Shown here: positions 40,887 through 49,441 of the stretch, piece after piece
Position numbering within the stretch: the stretch's first letter is position 1
How the letters are laid out: each line of letters starts with the position of its first letter
Origin: Gammaproteobacteria bacterium
GTDB taxonomy: Bacteria > Pseudomonadota > Gammaproteobacteria > UBA6429 > Thiohalophilaceae
Direction of reading: 5' to 3'
DNA: 64,000 nucleotides
NCBI GenBank assembly: GCA_016194635.1
Contig: JACQBC010000017.1
Span: forward strand, 1-64,000
Translations under genes and position numbers: made by a program
The notes under the pieces: model-generated
The model's database searches: none
Seen by the model: only the letters and a program-made list of their open reading frames with translations
Told to the model about the DNA's origin: nothing

Positions 40887-42056
40887 ATGAAGGCCATGGA
40901 AACCACCGCGTATTACGCCTTCGGTGTGCCGCTGTATTTGCTCCTCACCTGGGTGGAGGCGCGGCGTGCAAAGGCACGCGGCATGCCGACGGTGAGCTTG
41001 CCGGAAAGTGTAGGCAATGTATCCACGGGGGTGGGGACGATTGTGCTTGGCTTGTTTCTCGGCCCCGCCTTGATCTTGCTATACGACTGGGGCTATCGGC
41101 ATTTAGCCCTGGTGCAGTGGCTGGATAACGCCTGGCAGCCGTGGCTGCTGGCCTTGATCTTGGCGGACTTCGGCCATTATTGTCATCATCGGTTTGATCA
41201 CCGCGTGGCGTTGTGCTGGTCGGTGCACGGCGTGCATCATCAGCCCGAACAGATGAACTACACCGTGGCGATGCGGCATGCGTGGTTTTCGGATTTATAT
41301 TCTTTTCCATTTTATATCGGGCTGCCATTACTGGGTGTGCCCACCACCCAGTTTTTTATTGCGACGACAATTCTATCGGTACATGCCTTGATCACCCACT
41401 CCGAGCAGTTTCGTTTTCCGGGCTTCGGCATCTTCGTCACGCCGCAGTCGCACGTGTTGCACCACGCCAAGAATCCGCGTTACCTGGATCGAAACTTCGG
41501 CGCGATGTTTTGTCTCTGGGATCGGCTGTTTCGCACCCAAGTGACCTTCGATCCTGCTGATCCTCCAAAGTACGGTGCGAAGAATGGGTACGAAACCCAT
41601 GACGGCGTGAAATCTCAGTTTGTCTTGCTGCGCAATCTGTTACGCTTGGTGAAACAAGCTAAGACCTTGCAGGAACGAATGAAAATAGTCTTTGGCCGAC
41701 CGGGCTGGTCACCTGCTGGAGTGGCGATGCCGCGTGTTGTGTCACCGCCCTCGACCCAGCAAATTCCACAACGAACCAAAATATATGTGCTTGCTCAATT
41801 TTCGCTGACCTTGCTGTTCGCCTTATTTATTTTTATTCCACGCGACGAGTATTCCTGGGAATGGAAACTGGTGTCGGCCCTGTTGATCCTGGCCGCGTTG
41901 TCGAGCTTGGGTGGATTATTGGACGGTCGACGACATGCCTGGGCGATTGAAGCAGGGCGGTGTGTGATCACCTTGGTTGTCCTGCTCGGGTTTTATTTGA
42001 CATACTCGCATGGCAGCGTGTTGGTCGCCTTTAGTGTCCTGCGTGACGTGGCTTAA
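40887..42056 (+). CDS. Sterol-desaturase/fatty-acid-hydroxylase family membrane enzyme
   Basis: The 389-residue protein has several membrane helices and the di-iron histidine boxes of the family: HYCHHRFDH (97-105), HGVHHQPEQMNY (114-125) and HVLHHAKNPRYLDRNFG. Members hydroxylate or desaturate lipids such as sphingoid bases, sterols and carotenoids with O2. A C-terminal extension of three hydrophobic helices (about 290-389) goes beyond the usual catalytic domain. The context suggests hydroxylation of the cluster's lipid product or intermediate. Confidence 0.88.
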   Translation: MKAMETTAYYAFGVPLYLLLTWVEARRAKARGMPTVSLPESVGNVSTGVGTIVLGLFLGPALILLYDWGYRHLALVQWLDNAWQPWLLALILADFGHYCHHRFDHRVALCWSVHGVHHQPEQMNYTVAMRHAWFSDLYSFPFYIGLPLLGVPTTQFFIATTILSVHALITHSEQFRFPGFGIFVTPQSHVLHHAKNPRYLDRNFGAMFCLWDRLFRTQVTFDPADPPKYGAKNGYETHDGVKSQFVLLRNLLRLVKQAKTLQERMKIVFGRPGWSPAGVAMPRVVSPPSTQQIPQRTKIYVLAQFSLTLLFALFIFIPRDEYSWEWKLVSALLILAALSSLGGLLDGRRHAWAIEAGRCVITLVVLLGFYLTYSHGSVLVAFSVLRDVA

Positions 42057-42066
42057 CCCAACGCGC

Positions 42067-42192
42067 TTACTTGAGACTGCGGCGTGCATCTTTCAGCAGC
42101 AGTAAGAGTTGTTGTTCGCGGAGGGGGGAGGCAATGAAACCAAAGCGTGTGTAAAACCGAGTGGCCTCTTCGTCGATGGGGTGGGTCAGCAT
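42067..42192 (-). pseudogene. GNAT (TacT-like) toxin, C-terminal remnant
   Basis: Forty-one codons (DEEATRFYTRFGFIASPLRE then LLLLLKDARRSL) match the end of TacT-type acetyltransferase toxins, including the YxRFGF signature. The acetyl-CoA binding part is deleted, so the toxin is dead. It follows the antitoxin gene directly. Confidence 0.7.
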
Positions 42193-42503
42193 TTCTGATC
42201 CGGGATCTCGTGCCAAGACGTGGGCCGCGCAAACAGATCGCGCAGACCATCGCTATCTTGGGTAGGGTGCTCCAGCAGATCCATCAGGGCCTGATATTGG
42301 CTGCCCGACACCAGGAATAGGCGTTGGTCGAGCAGCGTTTGTTCGGCGGCCTGATAGGCGCTGTCGAGAATGAAGTCGGTCAGGGATTTGTGCGCCACGT
42401 CGGCGGCACGCCGCAGTACCGCCTCCTGTTGCGGCGTGGTACGCAGCCCTAATCGGGCGGAGCGGGGGGTAGCAGGCTTTGAGTTAGCCATTGGATGCCT
42501 CAT
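42186..42503 (-). CDS. DUF1778 (TacA-like) antitoxin
   Basis: The 105-residue protein has the ribbon-helix-helix start RSARLGLRTTPQQEAVLRRA, KSLTDFILDSAYQAAEQTLL and the C-terminal toxin-wrapping tail (QALMDLLEHPTQDSDGLRDLF). Such antitoxins repress their promoter and neutralise GNAT toxins. Its toxin is truncated; the last codons overlap the toxin remnant. ATG at 42503 or 42491. It may survive as an orphan DNA-binding protein. Confidence 0.8.
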   Translation of the reverse strand: MRHPMANSKPATPRSARLGLRTTPQQEAVLRRAADVAHKSLTDFILDSAYQAAEQTLLDQRLFLVSGSQYQALMDLLEHPTQDSDGLRDLFARPTSWHEIPDQKC

Positions 42504-42551
42504 ATTGTTTGCCGTACGACTGTCATGTTAGTACAAACGACAAACAACAAA

Positions 42552-42571
42552 CACTATCCACGTGGATAGTG
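42552..42571. promoter_or_regulatory. 20-bp perfect palindrome, candidate antitoxin operator
   Basis: CACTATCCACGTGGATAGTG is a perfect palindrome 48 bases upstream of the TacA-like gene and 107 bases upstream of the divergent radical SAM gene. Ribbon-helix-helix antitoxins bind such sites. If so, the orphan antitoxin could also affect the cluster gene. Confidence 0.55.
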
Positions 42572-42678
42572 ATGCCGATGAACGTTATAAACGGGTTGTG
42601 CAGGGTATCGACGCAAGATATACATCGCAGCTGACTGCTTTGTTTAGTGAACGCCATTATTTTGGAGTAGTTTTTTAG

Positions 42679-43725
42679 ATGACGAATGTAGCAAAACCAC
42701 CGGGCCTGCCTTTTTTTCAACAGGCAGCGCGTGACGTTCGGTTTCTGACGGGGCTGTTGCGCAAGAGGCCCTTCAATGTGTTAATCCAAGTCACTAACCG
42801 CTGCAATATGCGCTGTTCCTTTTGCGATTTTTGGTCGAATGGCGTGTCACCAAAATTGGAATTGAACGTCGCCGATTACCAGCGAATCGCCGCCGAGATG
42901 GCCACACTCGGCAGTTTTCTGGTGTCAGTGGAAGGGGGCGAACCGCTGCTGCGCCCGGACATCGTCGAGATTGTCCGTGCGTTTAGTGCGCGTCACGTGC
43001 CGGTGCTCTATACCAACGGCTGGTATGTGAATGAGAAAAAGGCGCGAGGGTTGTTTGAGGCGGGTATTGCGCAAGTCGGTGTCTCGATTGATTTCCCGGA
43101 TGCGCAGCGGCATGACACAAAACGGGGTTTAAAAGGCGGTTATGACCGTGCGTGGAAAGCCATTGACACTTTGCTCGCGCACGCGCCGCATGGCAGTGCA
43201 CAGGTGCATGTCATGACGGTATTGATGAAGGAAAATCAGCAGGACTTCGAGGCATTGTTAAAACTGAGCGCGGCACGGGGCGTGGGTCATTGTGTCACCT
43301 TGTTGTCTACCGATGGCTTCCGGCGCGGCAAAAGTAGCGATGACCAGATGCCTGATGCCGCACTCACACCGCGATTGCTCGATTTGTGGCAACGCTATCC
43401 CCACTTTCGGGCCTTCCGCCATTATTTAGAACACATGGATACGTTCATCACACGTGGCACCATGCCCACCTGCCACGCCGGAGAGCAATCGTTCAATATC
43501 GACCATGTTGGCAATGTCGCGCCCTGCATCGAACGCATCGACGCCATCGTCGGCAATGTGCGCGAGGCATCGCTGATCGATATCCTGGCTAATTTAAAAG
43601 GGTTAGCCTCCGTGGCAGCGTGTCAGGATTGCTGGACCTTATGCCGGGGCTTTTCCCAGGCACTCGGCCAGGGCGCGTCGGTGAAATCGTTGATCGATCT
43701 CAGCCGCCGCATGCGTTCATCATAA
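42679..43725 (+). CDS. Radical SAM enzyme with SPASM-like C-terminus
   Basis: The 348-residue protein has the radical SAM cluster motif RCNMRCSFCDFW (Cys42, Cys46, Cys49), VSVEGGEPLLRPD and the YTNGWYV strand. The C-terminal part has Cys residues in TCHAGEQSF, NVAPCIER and CQDCWTLC, which suggests one or two extra iron-sulphur clusters. The layout resembles HpnH-like and SPASM enzymes; the substrate is unknown. It starts a new transcription block behind the decayed toxin-antitoxin module; the RBS is weak (GGAG ten bases upstream). Confidence 0.85.
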   Translation: MTNVAKPPGLPFFQQAARDVRFLTGLLRKRPFNVLIQVTNRCNMRCSFCDFWSNGVSPKLELNVADYQRIAAEMATLGSFLVSVEGGEPLLRPDIVEIVRAFSARHVPVLYTNGWYVNEKKARGLFEAGIAQVGVSIDFPDAQRHDTKRGLKGGYDRAWKAIDTLLAHAPHGSAQVHVMTVLMKENQQDFEALLKLSAARGVGHCVTLLSTDGFRRGKSSDDQMPDAALTPRLLDLWQRYPHFRAFRHYLEHMDTFITRGTMPTCHAGEQSFNIDHVGNVAPCIERIDAIVGNVREASLIDILANLKGLASVAACQDCWTLCRGFSQALGQGASVKSLIDLSRRMRSS

Positions 43726-43743
43726 TGAAGATTATTGTTATAG

Positions 43744-43874
43744 TACTGAGTCACATGGAAAGGCTACCCTCCAACCAAGGCCGTCAGCAGCAGGGATGCG
43801 GCTGTCGGGCCTACAGGGATGTATTGACGGCGCGTCTTGGGTCGAGGGTATCTTTGTCATTCGCCTCATTAATA
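43744..43874. repeat. Palindromic repeat after the first radical SAM gene
   Basis: TACTGAGTCACATGGAAAGG at the left, the centre CAGCAGGGATGCGGCTGTCG, and a worn right end (GGGTATCTTTGTCATTCGCC, TCATTAATA). The orientation of the centre is the same as at 38385. Confidence 0.8.
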
Positions 43875-43890
43875 CATAAAGAGGTGGTTC

Positions 43891-44658
43891 GTGAATTTAA
43901 CTGAGGCTGTTGCCCCGCCGTTACGTCTATTCGGTAAACGTTGCCTGGTCACGGGTGGCTCACGCAAACTCGGTCGTGAGTTGTGCGTGGCCTTTGCCAA
44001 GGCCGGTGCCAAGGTGGCGTTCACGTATCACAAACAAGATGCGGATGCGGAAGTGACTCGACAACTGCTGCAACAGGCCGGTGCCGAGGTATTGGTCTTC
44101 AAGGGTTCAGTCACCGATGCGGACCATGCACGTGCGACGGTCAATGACATTGTCAAGGCCTGGGGCGGCCTGGATGTACTCGTCAACAATGCCGGTGTCA
44201 TGCAGATCCTGCCCGTGGCATTATTGGAGGAAGCCGATTGGGATAAGGTGATCGATACCAACCTGAAAGGCGCGTACATTTTTTCACGTGAAGTACTGCG
44301 CCCCATGTTACGCGCCAAGAAGGGCCACATTCTGAATATTGGTTCGATTGCCGGTGAGCGGATTGTCGAAGCGCCGATTCACTATGCAGCGGCCAAGGCG
44401 GGCTTGCAAGGCTTGACGCGAGCCTTGGCAAGGGAAGTCGGGCGCTTTGGGATCGCGGTCAACGATTTGTCCGCCGGTCTGCTTGCCGCCGGACTGGGAC
44501 AGCAAGCGCTGCAACACCACCGCGATGAATACATTAAAAATTGTCCGCTGGGACGATTAGGCACATTGGAAGAACTGGCCGCATTTGCCACCTGGCTGGT
44601 GTCGGATGAAAACAGCTTCATGAGCGGTGCGCGGCTGGCCTTTGACGGCGGTCTGTGA
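43891..44658 (+). CDS. SDR-family reductase (FabG-like), GTG start
   Basis: The 255-residue protein has VTGGSRKLGRELC, NNAGVMQ, NIGSIAGERI with the catalytic Ser, and YAAAKAGLQGL. It ends with GARLAFDGGL as FabG-type SDRs do. A GTG start at 43891 follows GAGGTGG by three to four bases. It is closely similar in style to the SDR at 49441. It may reduce a keto group introduced by the pathway. Its TGA overlaps the aminotransferase start. Confidence 0.85.
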   Translation: MNLTEAVAPPLRLFGKRCLVTGGSRKLGRELCVAFAKAGAKVAFTYHKQDADAEVTRQLLQQAGAEVLVFKGSVTDADHARATVNDIVKAWGGLDVLVNNAGVMQILPVALLEEADWDKVIDTNLKGAYIFSREVLRPMLRAKKGHILNIGSIAGERIVEAPIHYAAAKAGLQGLTRALAREVGRFGIAVNDLSAGLLAAGLGQQALQHHRDEYIKNCPLGRLGTLEELAAFATWLVSDENSFMSGARLAFDGGL

Positions 44659-45956
44659 TGGAGGCCTTTCTGCAACAAGGTTACGACGATTTCCGTACGT
44701 TCATTAATCCGTGGGTGGCGGCGCGTGCCGAATTCAGTGGCGAACCCTTTCACATGGTGTCGACACGCAATGGTTGCTTGGTTGACGCCGATGATCGCGT
44801 GTACCGTGATTTTCTGGCAGGGTGGGGTACACAACTGTTTGGTCATCGTCCTGCGGCGATTGAACAGGCCCTGCGCGCCTACTTGGATGGAACGACACCG
44901 TCGTTTTACACCTCGGGGGTGAGTCCCTATGCAGGACAACTGGGAAAACGCCTGCATGACAGAACCGGTTACGATGCCGCGTATTTTGCGAGCGGTGGCG
45001 CGGAAGCGGTAGAGGCCGCGATGAAACTGGCACGTGCCGCCATCGGCCGACCACGCATTGCCTATGTCGAAGGGGCCTACCACGGTTGCACCTACGGCAG
45101 CGTGGCGATGATGCACCACGGTCCGTATCGCGACAGCTTTGGGCCGCACTTGCCGCAAGTTGATGTGCTGCCGTTTAACGATCTGGCCGCGTTGGACACG
45201 GTATTGGCCGATCCACACTTGGCAGCAATCGTAGTCGAGCCGATACAAGTCGAGTCCGGTGTGCGTATGCATTCGGAACATTATTTACAACGCCTGTGCA
45301 AGGGCACCGCCACGCAAGGTCCCTTGTTGATTGCAGATGAGATCCAAACCGGATTGGGACGCACAGGTCAGTTTCTACGTAGCGAGACCTGGCCGCGCCA
45401 ACCGGACGTGATCACCCTGGCCAAGGCCTTGGGCGGTGGTTTGATACCGTTGTCAGCGATGCTCACGCGCCGCGATATTTTTGATCGGGCGTATGGCAAT
45501 TTTGCGCTGGCGGAAGCGCACGCGTCCACGTTCAGCGGCAATGCACTTGCCTGTGTGGCGGGGTTGGCAACACTGGAGCAGTTGAATGATACCGTTGTTG
45601 CCTCGGTGCGGAACAAAGGTGAGCTGTTTCGCGAGCGATTGCAGCAAGCGGTAGGATCGTCACCGCTGGTATCCGCCATTCACGGCAGCGGCCTATTGTG
45701 GGGCATTGAGTTACAGGCCCCGGATCACCCGTATTTTTCTTTCGATTATCTTGGCCTGCCAGAGTTAAGCGGACAACCTGCCATTGGGCTAATGGTCATG
45801 CATCAACTTTACAAGGCAGGTTACCTCACCCAAGTGTGTGGACATGCCTGGCACGTACTGCGCTTGCAGCCACCACTGACCACCAGTGATGCTGAATTGG
45901 CGGCGTTTGCACAGGCCTTGGCGCACGCATTGGATACCTTATGGAAATTGCAATGA
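44658..45956 (+). CDS. Class III aminotransferase, second copy
   Basis: The 432-residue PLP enzyme has FASGGAEAVEAAMKLARAA, DEIQTGLGRTGQF from residue 227 and Lys256 in ITLAKALGGG. It is clearly diverged from the copy at 35767, so two different amination steps, or two subunits, are likely. GGAGG lies only within the gene start, and translation is probably coupled to the SDR upstream (TGATG). Confidence 0.88.
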   Translation: MEAFLQQGYDDFRTFINPWVAARAEFSGEPFHMVSTRNGCLVDADDRVYRDFLAGWGTQLFGHRPAAIEQALRAYLDGTTPSFYTSGVSPYAGQLGKRLHDRTGYDAAYFASGGAEAVEAAMKLARAAIGRPRIAYVEGAYHGCTYGSVAMMHHGPYRDSFGPHLPQVDVLPFNDLAALDTVLADPHLAAIVVEPIQVESGVRMHSEHYLQRLCKGTATQGPLLIADEIQTGLGRTGQFLRSETWPRQPDVITLAKALGGGLIPLSAMLTRRDIFDRAYGNFALAEAHASTFSGNALACVAGLATLEQLNDTVVASVRNKGELFRERLQQAVGSSPLVSAIHGSGLLWGIELQAPDHPYFSFDYLGLPELSGQPAIGLMVMHQLYKAGYLTQVCGHAWHVLRLQPPLTTSDAELAAFAQALAHALDTLWKLQ

Positions 45957-46041
45957 CGACAAACAACACCTTCAGTAAATTCCATAACCGGTTGCAATGC
46001 GCCACATCGTTCATGGTGATTATTTATTTGCGAGGCCGGAC

Positions 46042-46743
46042 ATGACACAAGTGCTCATCATCGGTGGCAGCGGCGCTCTGGGTACCGCGTTGCTAAAAGA
46101 AATCCGTAAGGCAGGCGTAGCGGTTGCGTTTACCTATTGCCAAAATACAGAACGCGCCACGGCATTGAGTCGCGAGTATGATAGCCCGTCTTATGGCGTG
46201 GACCTGCGGAACGTGGACGCTGTTGATGGCTTGTTTGATACCCTAGCACAAGCGGGACAACTGCCAAACGTTGTCATCCATTGTGCTGGTGTGGCACCTG
46301 CGACGCTGCTGGACGACATCACCGCAACAATGTGGGATGAGTTACATGCGATCCATGGGCGAACCGCGTTACTGTGTGCGCAGCAAATGGCGCGGCGTAA
46401 CTTGCGTGGTGCATTGATTTTGGTTGCGGCCTTGGACGGCGTGTACCCGGTGCCGGCACCGGCGCATTATGCTGCGAGTCAAGCCGCCCTGTGGGGATTA
46501 ACCCAGGCCTTGGCCAAGGAATTGGGGCCGCGTGGTATTTTGGTAAATCTGGCGGTGGTCGGTGTGCTCGATGGCGGCATCGCTCACGCATTGGTACCCA
46601 AATTACGTGAGGCCTATCGGCGTCATGCCGCGCTTGCTCGCACCGGAACCTGTGAAGAGGCGGCGCGTGGTTTGCGCTGGCTGGCCTTGGAAAATACCTA
46701 TCTGAACGGTGCGCAGTTTCCCTTGACCGGAGGTTTGGGTTGA
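46042..46743 (+). CDS. SDR-fold protein with Gln in place of the catalytic Lys
   Basis: From ATG 46042 the 233-residue protein has the cofactor loop IIGGSGALGTALL and CAGVAP, but the active site reads HYAASQAALWG, with YxxxQ and not YxxxK, and VAALDG instead of a Ser-bearing strand. A normal SDR reaction is therefore unlikely; it could bind NAD(P) structurally or form a heteromer with another SDR of the cluster. GAGG precedes the start by seven bases. Confidence 0.75.
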   Translation: MTQVLIIGGSGALGTALLKEIRKAGVAVAFTYCQNTERATALSREYDSPSYGVDLRNVDAVDGLFDTLAQAGQLPNVVIHCAGVAPATLLDDITATMWDELHAIHGRTALLCAQQMARRNLRGALILVAALDGVYPVPAPAHYAASQAALWGLTQALAKELGPRGILVNLAVVGVLDGGIAHALVPKLREAYRRHAALARTGTCEEAARGLRWLALENTYLNGAQFPLTGGLG

Positions 46744-47288
46744 AGCGTTTGATGGGTGTGGTCCTGCTGGTATTATTGATTTGCCATGCGCTGCTGAAGG
46801 CGCAAGTCGGCATGTTGGCGGAAATGTTATGGACCTCGCACGTGACATCGGGTTTGTTAGCCGTTGGATTGATCTTCGATCTGCCGGTATTGATGGCCAT
46901 CGGATTTTTATTTCATCTCGCGGTCGCCACACCCGCTTATATATTGTTGCTGCTTGGTCACGGCGACACCAACTGGACGTCGTTTTTGTTGCATGGTTTG
47001 ACACCCCTTGCCGGTTGGATAGCCTGGCGTAAACTACCGTTGCCCACCCCAACGTGGTGGCAGGCATGGCTGGTCTGTTTTCTATTAGTGATCCTCTGTC
47101 GGGTGTTTACACTCGAGCAACTGAATATCAACCTTGCCTTTAAGTCGTGGGAGTCAGCGCCTTTTTTAGGGAACTGGTTTAACTACACCGCCGTGTTACT
47201 ATTGATTTTACCGCAGATGGCGGTGGTCCAATGGTTGTTTAATCGGTTCACCTTATCCGCAGGTCGCGAAAGGATGGGTTTGCACTAG
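46740..47288 (+). CDS. Small polytopic membrane protein, TTG start
   Basis: The 182-residue protein has five or six hydrophobic helices (MGVVLLVLLICHALL, HVTSGLLAVGLIFDLPVLMAIGFLFHLAVATPAYILL, AWLVCFLLVIL, YTAVLLLILPQMAVVQ). I do not recognise the family. TTG at 46740 overlaps the stop of the SDR and has GGAGG five bases upstream, so coupled translation fits. It may hold an enzyme complex at the membrane or handle the lipid product. Confidence 0.6.
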   Translation: MKRLMGVVLLVLLICHALLKAQVGMLAEMLWTSHVTSGLLAVGLIFDLPVLMAIGFLFHLAVATPAYILLLLGHGDTNWTSFLLHGLTPLAGWIAWRKLPLPTPTWWQAWLVCFLLVILCRVFTLEQLNINLAFKSWESAPFLGNWFNYTAVLLLILPQMAVVQWLFNRFTLSAGRERMGLH

Positions 47289-47293
47289 TACCC

Positions 47294-47565
47294 CGACAAA
47301 TTAATTTTTCACTTAACGAAGGGGAGGCGGCGTTGCCTGTCGAGACCATCGGCGGCACGAGCCCATGGAAGGGCGAAGGTACGAATCCAGGGAGGGATTC
47401 GGTAGACTGCGTCGGGAACGAGCAGTCGAGAACAATGCAGGAGCAATTGTCGAGGGATGCCGCCGTCGAGCCTACAGGGACGTATTCACGGCGTGTCTCG
47501 ACAGGCAACGCTGCTTCCCCTTCCACCACGATCCCGCGCCGGAGAGTGAAAATATTAATTTGTCG
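47294..47565. repeat. 272-bp nested palindromic element
   Basis: The outer ends CGACAAATTAAT and ATTAATTTGTCG are perfect inverted repeats. Inside lie GAAGGGGAGGCGGCGTTGCC and GGCAACGCTGCTTCCCCTTC, and TGTCGAGA with TCTCGACA. A core GGGATGCCGCCGTCGAGCC resembles the centre of the shorter palindromic repeats. It fills the gap before the Tes-like gene and has no coding region. Confidence 0.75.
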
Positions 47566-47632
47566 CAGCACTGATTTTCACCGCGAATGTTAACCAACAC
47601 GTTTTAGTTATTTTACTTTTAAGGAGATTTTT

Positions 47633-49441
47633 ATGGAATGTACCAGCTGCAACACCTCCCCGCTGCGCCAGGATCGGCCCCACACCTTTTTCATGCATGA
47701 AATGGCTGTGTGTGCTGCCTGCTCCTCCACCGTCGAATCGCGGGTCGTGTTACGGGACGGTGGTGTCGTGCGATTAATCCATTGCGCGCAGTGCGGGCCG
47801 TCAGAGCAGCCCGTTGCTGACGATGCAGATGCCTATGTAAAAGCCTTCCTCGCACGCGCCGAGCTCGTCCCAGGCAAGGGCGGCGATCACTATTTTAAAC
47901 AGACGACATCCACCTGTCCCAGCTGTCTGGCACTCCTCCCGGCACAGGTAATCATTCGCGATGACAAAGTATTTTTTCTCAAGGATTGTGAAAAATGTGG
48001 TCCGTCCGAAGCGCTGGTGTCCGAAAACGCGCAGTATTACGTGGATGCCTACTCCTATGCCCGTGCCGGTACTGAACCGATAAAGTTCGCGACCGAGGCC
48101 AAGGCGGGTTGTCCGACCGACTGTGGCACCTGCGGCGACCATGAACAACACACCTGTCTGCCTATCATCGAAATCACCGACTATTGCAATCTGGAGTGCC
48201 CGATCTGTATCGTCAACAACCAGAATGCAAACCATCTTTCCAATGAAGCCTTTGCCAAGATGATCGACCGCTTGGTCGAAAACGAAGGTCAGTGCGAATC
48301 GATCGCCTTGTCCGGTGGCGAGCCGACCAGTCATCCGCGCATTCTTGAATTGATCGACATCGCTACCCGTGAGGAGATTGGCCGCATCGTGGTGATCACC
48401 AACGGTTTGCGTCTTGGTAAAGATCGGAAATTCGCCGAGCAACTCAAGGCCAAAGGCGCGTATGTCGCCTTGCAGTTCGACGGTTTCACCGCCGACACGC
48501 ATGAACGAATTCGTGGCCGCGATCTGTGCGAGGAAAAATCCGCTGCCTTACGAATGTTAAAGGAATTGGCTATTCCGACGCAGCTCATTTTCGTCGCGGC
48601 GCGTGGCATCAATGAACATCAAATCGGGCAAATCGTTGACATGTTTTTGTCCGAAGATCATTTCCTGTCTTTGAATTTTCAACCAGCGGCCTTTACCGGT
48701 TATGGCGGCGGCCAATTTGCGCACGACCCGATGGATAGGATCACCATTCCTGGCGTGATCAAGGCCATCGAGGAGCAAACCCAGGGCCGTCTCAAGATCA
48801 GCGATTTTGCACCACTGCCTTGCTCGCACCCGCAATGCGTTTCATTAACTTATTTGTTACGACTCAATGATGGCAGCCATTTGCCGTTTGGACGTTTTGT
48901 CGATTTCAAAAAACACGGGGCCTTGCTACGCTCATCGGCAACGCTCGGTGCCTCGCCTGAGATACATGAGGTCATGCAGGATGTGATTCACGATGTGTTT
49001 GCCCATCAAGATGAGATCCCCCGTGCCGCTGAGATCCTTGCGGCGTTACGGCGGACGATTGATGTGATGTTCCCGGATCGCCCGGTCTCCCCGAAAGAGG
49101 CGATTAAACTGGGTGAACTGCAAGCGAAGTCGATTTTTTTGCATCACTACATGGATCGTCACGATTTTGATCTGGAACGTCTGCGGAAATGTTGTCACCA
49201 CTATCCGCAAGTTGATGGCCGCATTATGCCGGCCTGCGGTTTCAATATGTTTCATCGCGGCGCAGCCAAAGGCCCCGACACACCGCTCGCGGATTGGGGA
49301 AAGAAACCCTGGACTACCGATGTGCCCGTGGCCGTGGTCCAATTCTCGCGCACCGATACTCGACAAGCCTTAACCGGCATAGCCGCTGACGAAAGCCTGG
49401 CCCGGCCACCCCATTTGCTGGGCATGACGGGGAAAGACTGA
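47633..49441 (+). CDS. Tes-like radical SAM enzyme, first copy
   Basis: The 602-residue protein resembles archaeal tetraether lipid synthase and its relatives. Two N-terminal zinc-ribbon or rubredoxin-like knuckles (CAAC...CAQCG and CPSC...CEKCG, to about 122) precede CPTDCGTCGDHEQHTC (160-175), the radical SAM motif DYCNLECPIC (Cys185, Cys189, Cys192) and LSGGEPTSHP. Later CSHPQCVSLTYLL and CCHHYPQVDG...CGF may bind further clusters. Tes joins the methyl ends of two lipid chains by radical chemistry. The same kind of reaction is inferred here. AAGGAG precedes the ATG. Confidence 0.82.
   Translation: MECTSCNTSPLRQDRPHTFFMHEMAVCAACSSTVESRVVLRDGGVVRLIHCAQCGPSEQPVADDADAYVKAFLARAELVPGKGGDHYFKQTTSTCPSCLALLPAQVIIRDDKVFFLKDCEKCGPSEALVSENAQYYVDAYSYARAGTEPIKFATEAKAGCPTDCGTCGDHEQHTCLPIIEITDYCNLECPICIVNNQNANHLSNEAFAKMIDRLVENEGQCESIALSGGEPTSHPRILELIDIATREEIGRIVVITNGLRLGKDRKFAEQLKAKGAYVALQFDGFTADTHERIRGRDLCEEKSAALRMLKELAIPTQLIFVAARGINEHQIGQIVDMFLSEDHFLSLNFQPAAFTGYGGGQFAHDPMDRITIPGVIKAIEEQTQGRLKISDFAPLPCSHPQCVSLTYLLRLNDGSHLPFGRFVDFKKHGALLRSSATLGASPEIHEVMQDVIHDVFAHQDEIPRAAEILAALRRTIDVMFPDRPVSPKEAIKLGELQAKSIFLHHYMDRHDFDLERLRKCCHHYPQVDGRIMPACGFNMFHRGAAKGPDTPLADWGKKPWTTDVPVAVVQFSRTDTRQALTGIAADESLARPPHLLGMTGKD

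Noticed and set aside
47333-47593. Reading frames in the gap before the Tes-like gene
   Set aside because: They are translations of the nested palindromic element.
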